Shown one piece after another: positions 1 through 7,816 of a stretch of 64,000 nt of DNA; within the stretch, counting starts at the first letter, position 1, and every line of letters begins with the position of its first letter. The notes below the pieces were generated by a model, which saw only the letters and a program-made list of their open reading frames with translations, had not been told where the DNA came from and ran no database searches. The stretch covers positions 2,108,001 to 2,172,000 of the forward strand of contig CBDCYF010000005.1 in assembly GCA_965224065.1 (NCBI GenBank), given 5' to 3'. A program made the translations under genes and the position numbers. The stretch is from JAOTZA01 sp965224065. GTDB taxonomy: Bacteria > Acidobacteriota > Thermoanaerobaculia > Multivoradales > JAHEKO01.

Positions 1-118
1 CCGGCTCGAACAGGCCGCCGCCGATCACCGCGTGAATCAAGGTGGTCCCCATCTTGCCCGCCCCAATGACGGCCAACCGTTTCATCTCGCCGGTGTCGCT
101 CGTGTGGGATGCGCTCAT
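1..118 (-). CDS. proC: Pyrroline-5-carboxylate reductase, N-terminal fragment (runs off the left edge)
   Basis: Only the first 39 codons are present, on the minus strand. ATG codons lie at 118 and at 85; after the second comes KRLAVIGAGKMGTTLI, the hydrophobic strand plus GxGxMG loop that opens the dinucleotide-binding fold of ProC. ProC reduces pyrroline-5-carboxylate to proline in the cytoplasm. The next residues (HAVIGGGLF) match the usual 'ALIxGLLxxGL' helix of the family. The gene is divergent from the phosphate permease, with about 110 bp between them. Other NAD(P)-binding enzymes could begin this way, so the name rests on the loop and following helix only. Confidence 0.68.
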   Translation of the reverse strand, partial: MSASHTSDTGEMKRLAVIGAGKMGTTLIHAVIGGGLFEP

Positions 119-230
119 CGCACTGTCTCCTCACTTGCCGCCGGCAACACACCGGCGGCGCGTTTTTTACCGGTTCATCCTAACCGTTTACGGCAAACCG
201 GGACCGCCTCTTTCGCGTAGGACTCTCTGG

Positions 231-1382
231 GTGTCCATGCTTCTGACCTATCTCCTACTCGTCGGCGGAGCGATTTTTCTCGCCTGGGCCAACGGGGCCA
301 ACGACAATTTCAAGGGCGTCGCGACGCTCTATGGAAGCGGCACCGTGGGCTTCCGCACCGCCCTGGTGTGGACGACGGTCGCCACCGGTCTGGGCAGCCT
401 GGTTTCGGTGGCGCTGGCGGGGAAACTGGCGGCCGCCTTCAGCGGCAAGGGCCTGCTGCCCGATAGCGCCCTCGACCCGACACTTCTTGCGGCAACCGGC
501 ACCGCCGCCGCGGTGACGATCTTTCTCGCCACCATCCTGGGAATGCCGACCTCGACCACACACGCTTTGACCGGCGCGCTGGTGGGCGCCGGCCTAGCGG
601 CGATCGGCCCCGCCTCGATCGACTGGCAACGCCTGGCCACCAATTTCGCGCAGCCGCTCCTGCTCAGCCCCATCCTGGCGGTGGCCGTCACCGCCACGGT
701 GTACCCCTTTCTCACCCGGTGGCGACGGCGACTGGCGGTCGAGGAAGAAAGCTGTGTGTGCGTTGCGGAAAGCGTGCCCGCGGCGCCGGAGCTCGCAGGC
801 AACGGCGTTGCGGCGTTGGCGTCGGACGCGAAGGGTGGCGCGCTCGAGATCGGGGTCGGGTCGCGACGGGAATGCGCCGAGCGCTACCCGGGGAAAGTCC
901 TGGGGGTCCAGGCACGAAAACTGGTGGACTGCGTCCATTATGTGTCCGCCGCCGCGGTGTGCTTTGCTCGCGCGGTCAACGACACGCCGAAGATCGCGGC
1001 TCTCCTGCTGGGAGTCACCGGTCTCGTGGGGGCTGTCCCCACCGCGGCGCCGCTGGCAATGGTCGCCCTGGTGATGGCGCTGGGCGGCTGGCTCCAGTCG
1101 CGCCGGGTCGCCGAAACCATGAGCCACGACATCACCGATCTCAACCCGGGCCAGGGTCTGACCGCCAATCTCGTGACGGCGGCGCTGGTTCTGGGCGCCT
1201 CGCGTCTGGGGCTGCCGGTGTCCACCACTCATGTTTCCTGCGGATCGATCTTTGGCATCGGGCTGGCCAGCGGTGGGGGGCGCGGACGGACCATCCTCAA
1301 GATCCTGACCACCTGGGTGACCACCCTTCCGCTGGCTTTCTTTCTGGGCTTTACGATTCTGCTCCTGTTGCGGGCCTTTTGA
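231..1382 (+). CDS. PiT-family inorganic phosphate permease
   Basis: A polytopic inner-membrane transporter of about 383 aa that would import phosphate using a cation gradient. The PiT signature appears twice, as expected from the family's internal duplication: GANDNFKG near residue 22 and RAVNDTPK in the second half. A second pair of matching motifs is also visible (MPTSTTHALTGALVGAG and LPVSTTHVSCGSIFGIG). A charged loop rich in E, R and A separates the two halves. I chose the GTG at 231 because AGGA at 219-222 lies 8 bases upstream; ATG at 237 is the alternative. The frame is open back to 42, but that upstream part is not PiT-like. No PhoU-like partner lies next to it. Confidence 0.88.
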   Translation: MSMLLTYLLLVGGAIFLAWANGANDNFKGVATLYGSGTVGFRTALVWTTVATGLGSLVSVALAGKLAAAFSGKGLLPDSALDPTLLAATGTAAAVTIFLATILGMPTSTTHALTGALVGAGLAAIGPASIDWQRLATNFAQPLLLSPILAVAVTATVYPFLTRWRRRLAVEEESCVCVAESVPAAPELAGNGVAALASDAKGGALEIGVGSRRECAERYPGKVLGVQARKLVDCVHYVSAAAVCFARAVNDTPKIAALLLGVTGLVGAVPTAAPLAMVALVMALGGWLQSRRVAETMSHDITDLNPGQGLTANLVTAALVLGASRLGLPVSTTHVSCGSIFGIGLASGGGRGRTILKILTTWVTTLPLAFFLGFTILLLLRAF

Positions 1383-1463
1383 GTCCTCGCTCGGACGGAT
1401 AACCTACGCGCCGGCCCTGCGCCGACCGGCGACAGTCGGCGGAGCCTTGGTCATCCGGCCGTC

Positions 1464-2753
1464 ATGAGACAGCGCGACATCTTCCGGTTCTGGCTGCCGC
1501 TGTTCTCGAGCTGGCTCCTGATGACCGCCGAGGGGCCGATCATCAGCGCGGCGATCAACCGGCTGCCCGACGAGGTCGTCATGCTGGCGGCGATGGGCGT
1601 CGTGTTCAGCCTCGCCGTGGCGATCGAGAGCCCGATCATCAACCTGCTCGCCACCTCGACCGCGCTGGTTCGCGACCGGCAGTCGTTTCTCGTCGTGCGC
1701 CGGTTTACCGTTCACTGGATGATCGCGCTTACCGCGGTCGCGGTCGTGATCGCGTTTACGCCGCTCTTCGATCTGGTGGTTCGGCGGTGGATGGGGACCC
1801 CCGACGAAGTGGCCCGATGGATTCTCCCCGGTCTCAAGATTATGGTGCCGTGGTCGGCCGCCATCGCCTGGCGGCGGTTTCTGCAAGGTGTCCTGATCTC
1901 ATTCGGCGACACCCGCAAAGTCGGCTGGGGAACGGCCATCCGGCTCGTGACCTCGGGCGGCGCGGCACTCGGCCTGGCGGTGTGGGGTGCGTTGCCCGGC
2001 GTATTTATCGGTGCGGTGGCGCTCGTCGTCGGTGTGGTTGCCGAGGCGATCTACGCAACCCTGGCGGTCCGCCCCTTGTTGCGCAGGGAACTGGCGCCGG
2101 GCGGGCGTTCGGAGGCCGAGCCGCTGACCTACCGGCGGCTCTTCGACTTCCACCTTCCGCTGGCCTCGACCTCGGTCCTGACGCTGTTGATGCAACCGAT
2201 GGTCGCCGCCTGCCTCGCGCGCCTCGAGGACCCGGTCGAGACCCTGGCCGCCTGGCCGCTGGTCTTTCAGTTCATGCTGCTGATGAGGGCGGTGGCGCTG
2301 GCGCTTCCCGAGGCGATCATCGCGCTCAGCCAGAGACCGGGGAGCGCCGCGGCCCTGCGGCGCTTCAGCCTCTCTCTGGCGGCAGCCAGCGGTCTGGTCA
2401 TGGCGGTGTTTGCTCTCTCGCCCCTGGCCGACTTGTATCTGACGCGAATACAAAGCGCCCTGCCCGAAGTCGCCTCGATCGCGCGCCTGGGTTTTCTGCT
2501 GTTTATTCCGTTGCCGTCGTTTGCCACGTTGGTCTCCTATCTCCGAGGTGTCCTGATCCACCGCCATCGCACGCCGGCGGTCAACCAAGCCATGCTGATC
2601 CGGCTTGCGACCACTGCCGCGCTCTTGGCGGCCGGTCTGGCCTTCGACTGGCCCGGCATTGGTGCGGCCGCCGGCGCCCTGGTGACCTCGCTGGTGGCCG
2701 AGTCCGTCTGGCTGGCGGCGCGGTGTCGCGACGATTCCCCGCAGGTCGCGTGA
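1464..2753 (+). CDS. ANKH-like (progressive ankylosis) MOP-superfamily membrane exporter
   Basis: A 429-aa polytopic membrane protein with roughly a dozen hydrophobic segments. The N-terminus (FWLPLFSSWLLMTAEGPIIS, then VVMLAAMGVVFSLAVAIESP) and the C-terminus (FIPLPSFATLVSYLRGVLI, then GIGAAAGALVTSLVAESVWL) resemble vertebrate ANKH, which exports pyrophosphate or citrate; ANKH has the corresponding 'FFPVPVTVRAHLTGWLM' and '[21 protein letters not shown]'. This comparison is from memory. A generic MATE/MurJ-type flippase is the alternative. It lies 81 bp after the phosphate permease in the same orientation, which may suit a phosphate or pyrophosphate role, but that is inference. Confidence 0.62.
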   Translation: MRQRDIFRFWLPLFSSWLLMTAEGPIISAAINRLPDEVVMLAAMGVVFSLAVAIESPIINLLATSTALVRDRQSFLVVRRFTVHWMIALTAVAVVIAFTPLFDLVVRRWMGTPDEVARWILPGLKIMVPWSAAIAWRRFLQGVLISFGDTRKVGWGTAIRLVTSGGAALGLAVWGALPGVFIGAVALVVGVVAEAIYATLAVRPLLRRELAPGGRSEAEPLTYRRLFDFHLPLASTSVLTLLMQPMVAACLARLEDPVETLAAWPLVFQFMLLMRAVALALPEAIIALSQRPGSAAALRRFSLSLAAASGLVMAVFALSPLADLYLTRIQSALPEVASIARLGFLLFIPLPSFATLVSYLRGVLIHRHRTPAVNQAMLIRLATTAALLAAGLAFDWPGIGAAAGALVTSLVAESVWLAARCRDDSPQVA

Positions 2754-2830
2754 ATCACCCTGTGGTATAACCATCGCCCATCGCGTTCGCAGTCGGCGGA
2801 CGCAAACGTTTTTGGAAAAGGAGTCTGCAG

Positions 2831-3295
2831 ATGGGTCTCAAGGATCTTTGGAACAAAGGAAAAGAGACGGCCGGTGACGCCGCCGAGGCGGCCGGAGATG
2901 TGGCCGAAGACGTCGCGGACGCCGTGGGTGACGCGGCCAGCGCGGCCGTCGATACGGCTGGCGACGTCGCCAGCGGAGTCGCCGACAAGGCGAGCGACAT
3001 CGCCGGAGCGGCCGTCGAGACGGCGGGCGACGCCATCGAAGCGGTCGCCGAGACCGCCGGGGACATCAAGGACGCGGTGGTTGACAAGGCCGTCGACATC
3101 AAAGATGCCGTCGTCGATACCGCCGGGGACGCCGTAGACGCGGTGGTCGATAAGGCGGGTGACATCAAGGATGCGGTCGTCGATCGGGTCAGTGACTCGG
3201 CCGACGAGGCCGAGGCCGTCGCAGAGGCGGTGGACGAGGCAGTAGACGAAGCGGTCGACGAGGCCGTCGATGCCGTAGAGGACGAAATCAGCTAG
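2831..3295 (+). CDS. Alanine/aspartate-rich repeat protein (LEA/apolipoprotein-like amphipathic helix)
   Basis: A 154-aa protein made almost wholly of A, D, V, E and K. After a short head (MGLKDLWNKGKETAG) it repeats an 11-residue-like unit such as AGDxxxAVxDKA, with recurring GDIKDAVVDK blocks, ending in an AVDEAVDEAVDEAVD run and a very acidic tail. There is no signal peptide, membrane segment or cysteine. The pattern predicts a long amphipathic, partly disordered helix, as in late-embryogenesis-abundant proteins; desiccation or membrane protection is a guess. AGGAG at 2819-2823 sits about 7 bases before the ATG. A strong terminator follows, so it is probably a single-gene transcript. Confidence 0.7.
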   Translation: MGLKDLWNKGKETAGDAAEAAGDVAEDVADAVGDAASAAVDTAGDVASGVADKASDIAGAAVETAGDAIEAVAETAGDIKDAVVDKAVDIKDAVVDTAGDAVDAVVDKAGDIKDAVVDRVSDSADEAEAVAEAVDEAVDEAVDEAVDAVEDEIS

Positions 3296-3320
3296 GAAGA
3301 GTGCGCGAGCGTTTTTTCCG

Positions 3321-3346
3321 ACGGGGGCCACGGCCCCCGTTTTTTT
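3321..3346 (+). terminator. Rho-independent terminator after the LEA-like gene
   Basis: A perfect 9-bp stem ACGGGGGCC / GGCCCCCGT with a two-base loop is followed at once by seven T residues on the plus strand. It lies 25 bp after the stop of the repeat protein and before the convergent gene ending at 3362. A second small hairpin (GTCCGC, loop TCTC, GCGGAC, 3347-3362) directly follows the T run. Confidence 0.85.
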
Positions 3347-3361
3347 GTCCGCTCTCGCGGA

Positions 3362-3937
3362 CTACTTAGTGGCGGCGGCCGTTTCCGCCAGCACTCGCTC
3401 GGCGAGCTCGTCGTAGACTTCCGGCGGCCTGGCATCGACGACTCGGTGGGGCGATGCGTAGCGCAGAGCCAAATCGTCCGAGAAAGTCAGCTCGACACCA
3501 TCTTCCGTGCGGCGAAGCGCGTCGTACCCGCGAGGATGACGGGTCGCAAAGCCCTCGTCCAACTGCGCGACCACACGACGGACCTCCCGCGTCTCGGAGC
3601 ACTCCAGCTCCAGCAAGCCCTGCGCGGCCTCGACCACGATCGATCGGGAATCGCCGGATTCGCAGGTGACTTCCAGGCGCATGTCCCTACCGAGGTCGAA
3701 CCGTACGACGCCATCGCCGTCCGCTTTGGCCCGCTGCTGCCTTTGCGACAGGGCCATGGACCGATAGCGCTCGAGCACCGTCTGGGCCAAGTCGGCACCG
3801 CCCGGCACATCGAGCGTCGGAACCGAAGCCAGAGAGATCCGGCCGGCGGCGGCCCACCGGGGCACCGACAGCACCGCCGCTCCCAGACCGGCGGCCGAGA
3901 GAATGTCACGACGAGAGAACAGCGCGCGCGGGCTCAT
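3362..3937 (-). CDS. Tat-signal secreted protein, probable outer-membrane lipid-carrier-like (LolA-like) hypothetical
   Basis: A 191-aa exported protein. The start at 3937 is set by an ATGA overlap with the upstream gene. The N-terminus SRRDILSAAGLGAAVLSVP is a twin-arginine-type signal followed by an Ala-rich cleavage region. The mature part has alternating beta strands (GVVRFDLGRDMRLEVTCES; RSIVVEAAQGLLELEC), suggesting a small beta-rich fold; LolA-like is a loose impression, not a motif match. It is translationally coupled to the glycan-hydrolase-like protein upstream, so the two probably act together outside the cytoplasm. Confidence 0.55.
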   Translation of the reverse strand: MSPRALFSRRDILSAAGLGAAVLSVPRWAAAGRISLASVPTLDVPGGADLAQTVLERYRSMALSQRQQRAKADGDGVVRFDLGRDMRLEVTCESGDSRSIVVEAAQGLLELECSETREVRRVVAQLDEGFATRHPRGYDALRRTEDGVELTFSDDLALRYASPHRVVDARPPEVYDELAERVLAETAAATK

Positions 3938-5214
3938 TCCTTCACCACCATACGCGTCGCCTTGCCGTCCAGGTTGCGGAATCTCAACACCACCCCCCGA
4001 GGGTTCTCCGGCCGCCACTGCCTCTCGAAGTTGCGAAACTCCCGCAGGCCCGAACCGTTTAGCCAGTCGGGCGGATTGTCGACCTTGTTGGCGCCCTTGA
4101 TCTTGAGCTTGCCCATCAGATCGCAGTCCACAAAACGAATACTGCCGTCGTCACGCCGCTCGATGCGCGGGCCGATGTACTCGGGAACGCCCGAGAAGAG
4201 AACATCGTGGACCGCCTCGAGGTGCTGATAGCCGTAATTTCCGACCTTACTGAGCACGGACCCTTCGTCGTAGAAAAGCGGCCCCTTGTCCTCCGTGGGC
4301 AGCAGCGTCGTCGCCTCCGCCCAGTTGTTGGTGGTACCGATCCAAACGTGGCGCTCGCCGTCGATTCGGCCCGAATTGGAACGCGCAAGGCGGAGGAACT
4401 TCTCGACGTCTTTGCGATTTCGAGCCAGGATCCGGGTTCGGGGTCCACCGATGATGCTGCGGAACTTGGAATCGTCATACTGGCAGGAGATCGCCGGGAT
4501 AACGTCACCCTGCCGCGGCGAGTCGGGGTCGGAATACTGTCGAAAATACTCGCGGAAGATTGGAATCACCGTCGAGATGTCGGTGTCGGCGCCCTGGAGG
4601 TGCGGGGTCGCGGCGACAAAGCCCGTGTACCCGTCCATCTCCGGTGGGATCTGCACCGACCCGAACACATCGCCCAGAACGTAGACGCCCTGGCTCCGCG
4701 CCTCATCCAACAGAGGCTCGATGTTTCGAGTCCCGTTGGCTACCGCCCAGATATAGAAGACCGGCTTGCCGCGAAGGTGCCAGTAGTGACTGTGCCCGAA
4801 ATAGTTGGCCCACATATAGGCGAGATCGGCGCGTAGCATCTCGGCCAGCCTGGGACGCGAGAAATCGAGCGGCCCCGACTGCTCCAAATCGCGGCTTCTC
4901 GCAGCGAGCACCGGATCGTAGAAGATGTTCCATTGAGCCTTGGTCTTCTCGATCTCGGGGAGAAAGACGGCGTTGATGTTCTCGTCGATCAAGTGGTCGG
5001 GGCTGATCCACTCGAGCGAATAGACAAAATTGCGCCCGTCCCGCCCGGTATAGCGGTGGAGCCACTGCATCTCCTGGCGCAGCACCCGGACGTCGGAACT
5101 GTCGGTCTTGCCCAGCCGTGGCGTGATCGGGATCATCGACCGCCCCTGGAGGCGGTAGTTGCGGTTCTTGGGCGGCCCCAGAAACCAAAGATTGTGTTGA
5201 GCGATTGCGCGCAC
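3934..5214 (-). CDS. GH99/WbsX-like (TIM-barrel) glycan-acting protein
   Basis: A 426-aa protein with no clear signal peptide. The segment MWANYFGHSHYWHLRGKPVF followed by YIWAVANGTRN resembles the 'YLRIDGKPVVFIY' core of GH99/GH71 and WbsX-type proteins, which act on mannan or polysaccharide chains. Later blocks (GYTGFVAATPHLQGAD; VIPAISCQYDDS; WIGTTNNWAEATTL; VGNYGYQHLEAV) fit later strands of a TIM barrel, with the WxE-like NNWAEATTL near the usual catalytic end. The usual N-terminal 'YYxWYG' strand is not visible, so the assignment is at superfamily level. ATGA overlap couples it to the Tat-signal protein. Confidence 0.5.
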   Translation of the reverse strand: MRAIAQHNLWFLGPPKNRNYRLQGRSMIPITPRLGKTDSSDVRVLRQEMQWLHRYTGRDGRNFVYSLEWISPDHLIDENINAVFLPEIEKTKAQWNIFYDPVLAARSRDLEQSGPLDFSRPRLAEMLRADLAYMWANYFGHSHYWHLRGKPVFYIWAVANGTRNIEPLLDEARSQGVYVLGDVFGSVQIPPEMDGYTGFVAATPHLQGADTDISTVIPIFREYFRQYSDPDSPRQGDVIPAISCQYDDSKFRSIIGGPRTRILARNRKDVEKFLRLARSNSGRIDGERHVWIGTTNNWAEATTLLPTEDKGPLFYDEGSVLSKVGNYGYQHLEAVHDVLFSGVPEYIGPRIERRDDGSIRFVDCDLMGKLKIKGANKVDNPPDWLNGSGLREFRNFERQWRPENPRGVVLRFRNLDGKATRMVVKE

Positions 5215-5411
5215 GGCTAGCGTAGACCCCCGAAAGCCCCGAACTGGCGAAGGCCGGAAAGTCTAGCAAATCGGTCCGGCGGGAGGCGATTTTCGTAATG
5301 TTGGGGGCTTGGCGAGCACCGAGCCTACCGACACACGTTGCACGCAGGACACTGGACCTACTCTTTACTCTAAAGCCGGGCTCAGGTCGTGCTGGGCGTT
5401 ACACCCAAGCG

Positions 5412-6503
5412 CTAGTCAGGAACTGGCAGGTGGCTAGCACCAAGCCACTGGCCACCTACAACAGCGTACTTCGTCGTTCCGTCTTCAACGAACTCAATTT
5501 CTGCTTGATCCGGCCCAGCCTCAAAAAACTCTACTACCTCGACTCCTGGCTTGCGCCAGATTATCTGCGGACGGAAAGAGGCATCAAATACGGCAACACG
5601 GCTCTCGAGACTTTCGCCTGACTCCCCGCGGTCGACCTCAGCGAAATAGTAGCGCGACCCTTCGAAGGTCCATGGCGAGTACACCACATTTCGGCCCAGG
5701 AGCACGAACTGTTGACCATCCCAACCGAAAAGCGTTACCGGTGATGCTTCGTCGTAAAAAGCGGAGTCATCAAACACCGCAATGAATCGATTTTCGTCCA
5801 CCAACTCGAGCGTAGTAACCCACGAACTGAAGTCGGCCACCGGTTCTTCGTATTCCGTTCGAAGGAAGCCGTCCTCCGTTTCCACCCACACCCATGGCTC
5901 GAACAGGTCCAGGCACACTAGCTTTCTGTTCGAATCAAAACTAGTTGGGCCGCAGCGGTAAAAAGGATTGGGCCGGCGACCCCATACATTGGGTGACTCC
6001 GGGGGCGAGATCTGATCGATCTCGTCGACTCCGTAGATAGGTTCCTTCGGCTTCTCCAGGAGCGTCATCGAGGAACTCTCCAACCTCCCCCCATAGAGTC
6101 CGAAATGACCGCTGGGTCCTGGCCTGAACACACCGCCTACTCGCACTCGATAACCGTTCCACTGTTCTAGAACCTTCAGACCTACCCTTTCGCTACCACC
6201 AAGTTTTTTCCAAGCCAAGTCCAACCAAAGACAATCGTCACGAATAAGGCCCCGCTCTGTTCGTCCCGCGGGGCATAGTGAGTGATCCTCAAACTCGAGC
6301 CAAAGCTCTCCCTCGGTCACTACTGCTTTGCCATCATGACGTGCACCTGACTCAATGAGTGAGTCGAGCGAAACCGCCTCTCCTTGCGCTTCATCACCGA
6401 GGTGAGCCAAAGCACCTTCATTGCTCCAAATCTCTTGCAGTTCAACTTCTGCGGCTGATGCCAGAGAGAACAGAACAGGAATAACTATCTCAATGAAGTT
6501 CAT
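5412..6503 (-). CDS. Secreted hypothetical protein, RHS-cassette family S (copy 1)
   Basis: A 363-aa protein with a short signal sequence (FIEIVIPVLFSLASAAE). It is a clear paralogue of the 376-aa protein at 7817-8947: both contain GELWxExEDHSLCPxGR, VLEQWNGYRVRV, GHFGLYGG, EPWVWVETE and a closing GGQWLGAS. Many short beta strands and W/G-rich turns suggest a propeller-like or beta-sandwich fold; I do not recognise the family. The start ATG at 6503 follows AAGG and lies 20 bp after an RHS-core remnant (6523-6627). It is the last gene of the RHS array. An immunity or cargo role is inference from position. Confidence 0.6.
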   Translation of the reverse strand: MNFIEIVIPVLFSLASAAEVELQEIWSNEGALAHLGDEAQGEAVSLDSLIESGARHDGKAVVTEGELWLEFEDHSLCPAGRTERGLIRDDCLWLDLAWKKLGGSERVGLKVLEQWNGYRVRVGGVFRPGPSGHFGLYGGRLESSSMTLLEKPKEPIYGVDEIDQISPPESPNVWGRRPNPFYRCGPTSFDSNRKLVCLDLFEPWVWVETEDGFLRTEYEEPVADFSSWVTTLELVDENRFIAVFDDSAFYDEASPVTLFGWDGQQFVLLGRNVVYSPWTFEGSRYYFAEVDRGESGESLESRVAVFDASFRPQIIWRKPGVEVVEFFEAGPDQAEIEFVEDGTTKYAVVGGQWLGASHLPVPD

Positions 6504-6522
6504 TAACTCGACCTTCCCGACA

Positions 6523-6627
6523 CCACTGCCCGCCGTTCATCTGGCTCATGCTGCCGAGAGCATCGTAGGTGTAGGAGTTGCCCGCCCACCCGGTGACGTT
6601 TCCCCGGTCTTCGCAGGCCGCCATCGC
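6523..6627 (-). repeat. RHS-core remnant (scar B)
   Basis: These 105 bp match bases from 15176 onward of the full-length RHS gene almost exactly and keep its reading frame (DRGNVTGWAGNSYTYDALGS, then MSQMNGGQW). It ends 20 bp before the start of the 363-aa gene and begins 22 bp after the stop of the membrane protein at 6650. It has no start codon or function of its own. Confidence 0.85.
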
Positions 6628-6649
6628 CAAGCCACGGACCGACCACAGT

Positions 6650-7627
6650 CTAGTCCGACAGCAGAAACGCAGCAACGAAGCGCGCCGTCACCCACCCAGT
6701 ACCCAACGCAACCAACAGGTTTCCGCCCGTCGCTTTCCACGATATCGGGCCTCCGCGGAAACCAGCTAGGAGCGCAGCAGCCGAAAGCTGCAAGCACAGA
6801 GCAACCACAATCACCGCCATCGACTCGGCTGCAATGCCAGCTATTCTACTGCCGTGCACACTGCTACCCAAGCCGAAAGTGAACGCCGCAGCAGCAGCAA
6901 GTCTGCTGGGATCGGACCCTATTGCTGGAAAGAACTGAGCCAGCAGTGGCGTTACCACAGCAAAAAGGGCGATTGATCCCCAGATCACCATCTCGACGTT
7001 CGCGGAACCAAGCCTGTGTCTAACGACAAAACCAAGCAACCAATAAACAAAGACTGCAGTTGCGAGGGCGGTAGCGACGGGGGTACCCAAAACTGCACGG
7101 CTCTGGTGGCGCAGGAGCAACGCTCCGGACCCAATCCCTAGTAGAACAAGCACAAACGGGCCGACCCCTGAACTTGCTGGCGCCATGAAGACAGACAGTG
7201 GGTCGGAGGCCCGCCACAACTCCCATCGGCCTCCCGGCGGTGGTGCCAGCACTGAGTACGACTCCAGTACCTCCCGGATCGAAAATACCGTCCACCAGCC
7301 CAAGAACCAGATTCTTGAGTCGCTTCGACGGACCAAAACGCGAGCTGCCGCGATCAAGGCCACTAGAGCTTCCACCGCGTAGTATGGCGAAGGGAGAATC
7401 AGTGGCCAGTGAGCGCCCCCCTTGATCGCCTGTGATAGCGCCCCGAGGCTTGCGGTCACAAGACCGAAAATCACTATCCAATGATGCCCGTCTCGATTGA
7501 CGTCAACCGACTTGTTACGGCCCGTGTCACCTCGCAACCGATCATTCAACCTGCGGTTGCCCACATCCGCTTCGATCTCTCGTTCGACAGTCATCTCAAA
7601 CTGTCGCGGAATCACCGCGTCAGACAC
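6650..7627 (-). CDS. Polytopic membrane protein, RHS-cassette family M (copy B)
   Basis: A 325-aa protein with a charged 45-residue N-terminal tail and about eight hydrophobic segments. It is paralogous to the 295-aa protein at 9899-10786, sharing GPFVLVLLGIGxG, an 'E(M/I)xIWGS' segment and AAAATFAFGLGSSxHGS-like blocks in the same order. The start is GTG at 7627 with AAGGA upstream; ATG at codon 12 is an alternative. It is bounded by RHS remnants on both sides. I do not recognise the family. A membrane immunity protein for a discarded RHS tip is a possibility, not shown. Confidence 0.6.
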   Translation of the reverse strand: MSDAVIPRQFEMTVEREIEADVGNRRLNDRLRGDTGRNKSVDVNRDGHHWIVIFGLVTASLGALSQAIKGGAHWPLILPSPYYAVEALVALIAAARVLVRRSDSRIWFLGWWTVFSIREVLESYSVLAPPPGGRWELWRASDPLSVFMAPASSGVGPFVLVLLGIGSGALLLRHQSRAVLGTPVATALATAVFVYWLLGFVVRHRLGSANVEMVIWGSIALFAVVTPLLAQFFPAIGSDPSRLAAAAAFTFGLGSSVHGSRIAGIAAESMAVIVVALCLQLSAAALLAGFRGGPISWKATGGNLLVALGTGWVTARFVAAFLLSD

Positions 7628-7687
7628 CGGAGTCCTTATGAGGGCTTAACTAGCGTCTCGACGAGATCACTTCCCACCTTCGCTGCT

Positions 7688-7728
7688 CCTTCTGGCTCAT
7701 GCCAGAGAGCATCGCAGGTGTTGGAGTT
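7688..7728 (-). repeat. Decayed RHS-core remnant (scar C)
   Basis: About 40 bp (CTGGCTCATGCCAGAGAGCA and following bases on the plus strand) align with 15188-15230 of the RHS gene, but with several mismatches and a small deletion. It falls in the 189-bp gap between the 376-aa secreted protein and membrane protein B. It covers the same core segment (SYTYDALGSMSQMN) as scar B but is older or more diverged. Confidence 0.6.
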
Positions 7729-7816
7729 ATTTGTCACCGAAACGGTAGGAATCATCGCCCAGCACACCAAGAGACCCATGCCGGGGGTACTTAGGTGCTC
7801 GTAACCAGTTCGAGAT

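Noticed and set aside
185..230. GGCAAACC in the PiT leader, recalling a c-di-GMP-I riboswitch
   Set aside because: The other conserved parts (GNRA-type CGAAAG loop and ACGCAAAGCC) are absent.
2755..3168. A minus-strand frame rich in S, A and T opposite the LEA-like gene
   Set aside because: It is the complement of the 11-residue repeats; the ribosome site and terminator support the plus strand.
5298..5621. A 107-codon plus-strand frame
   Set aside because: It is antisense to the 3' end of secreted protein S1, with no start signal or recognisable domain.
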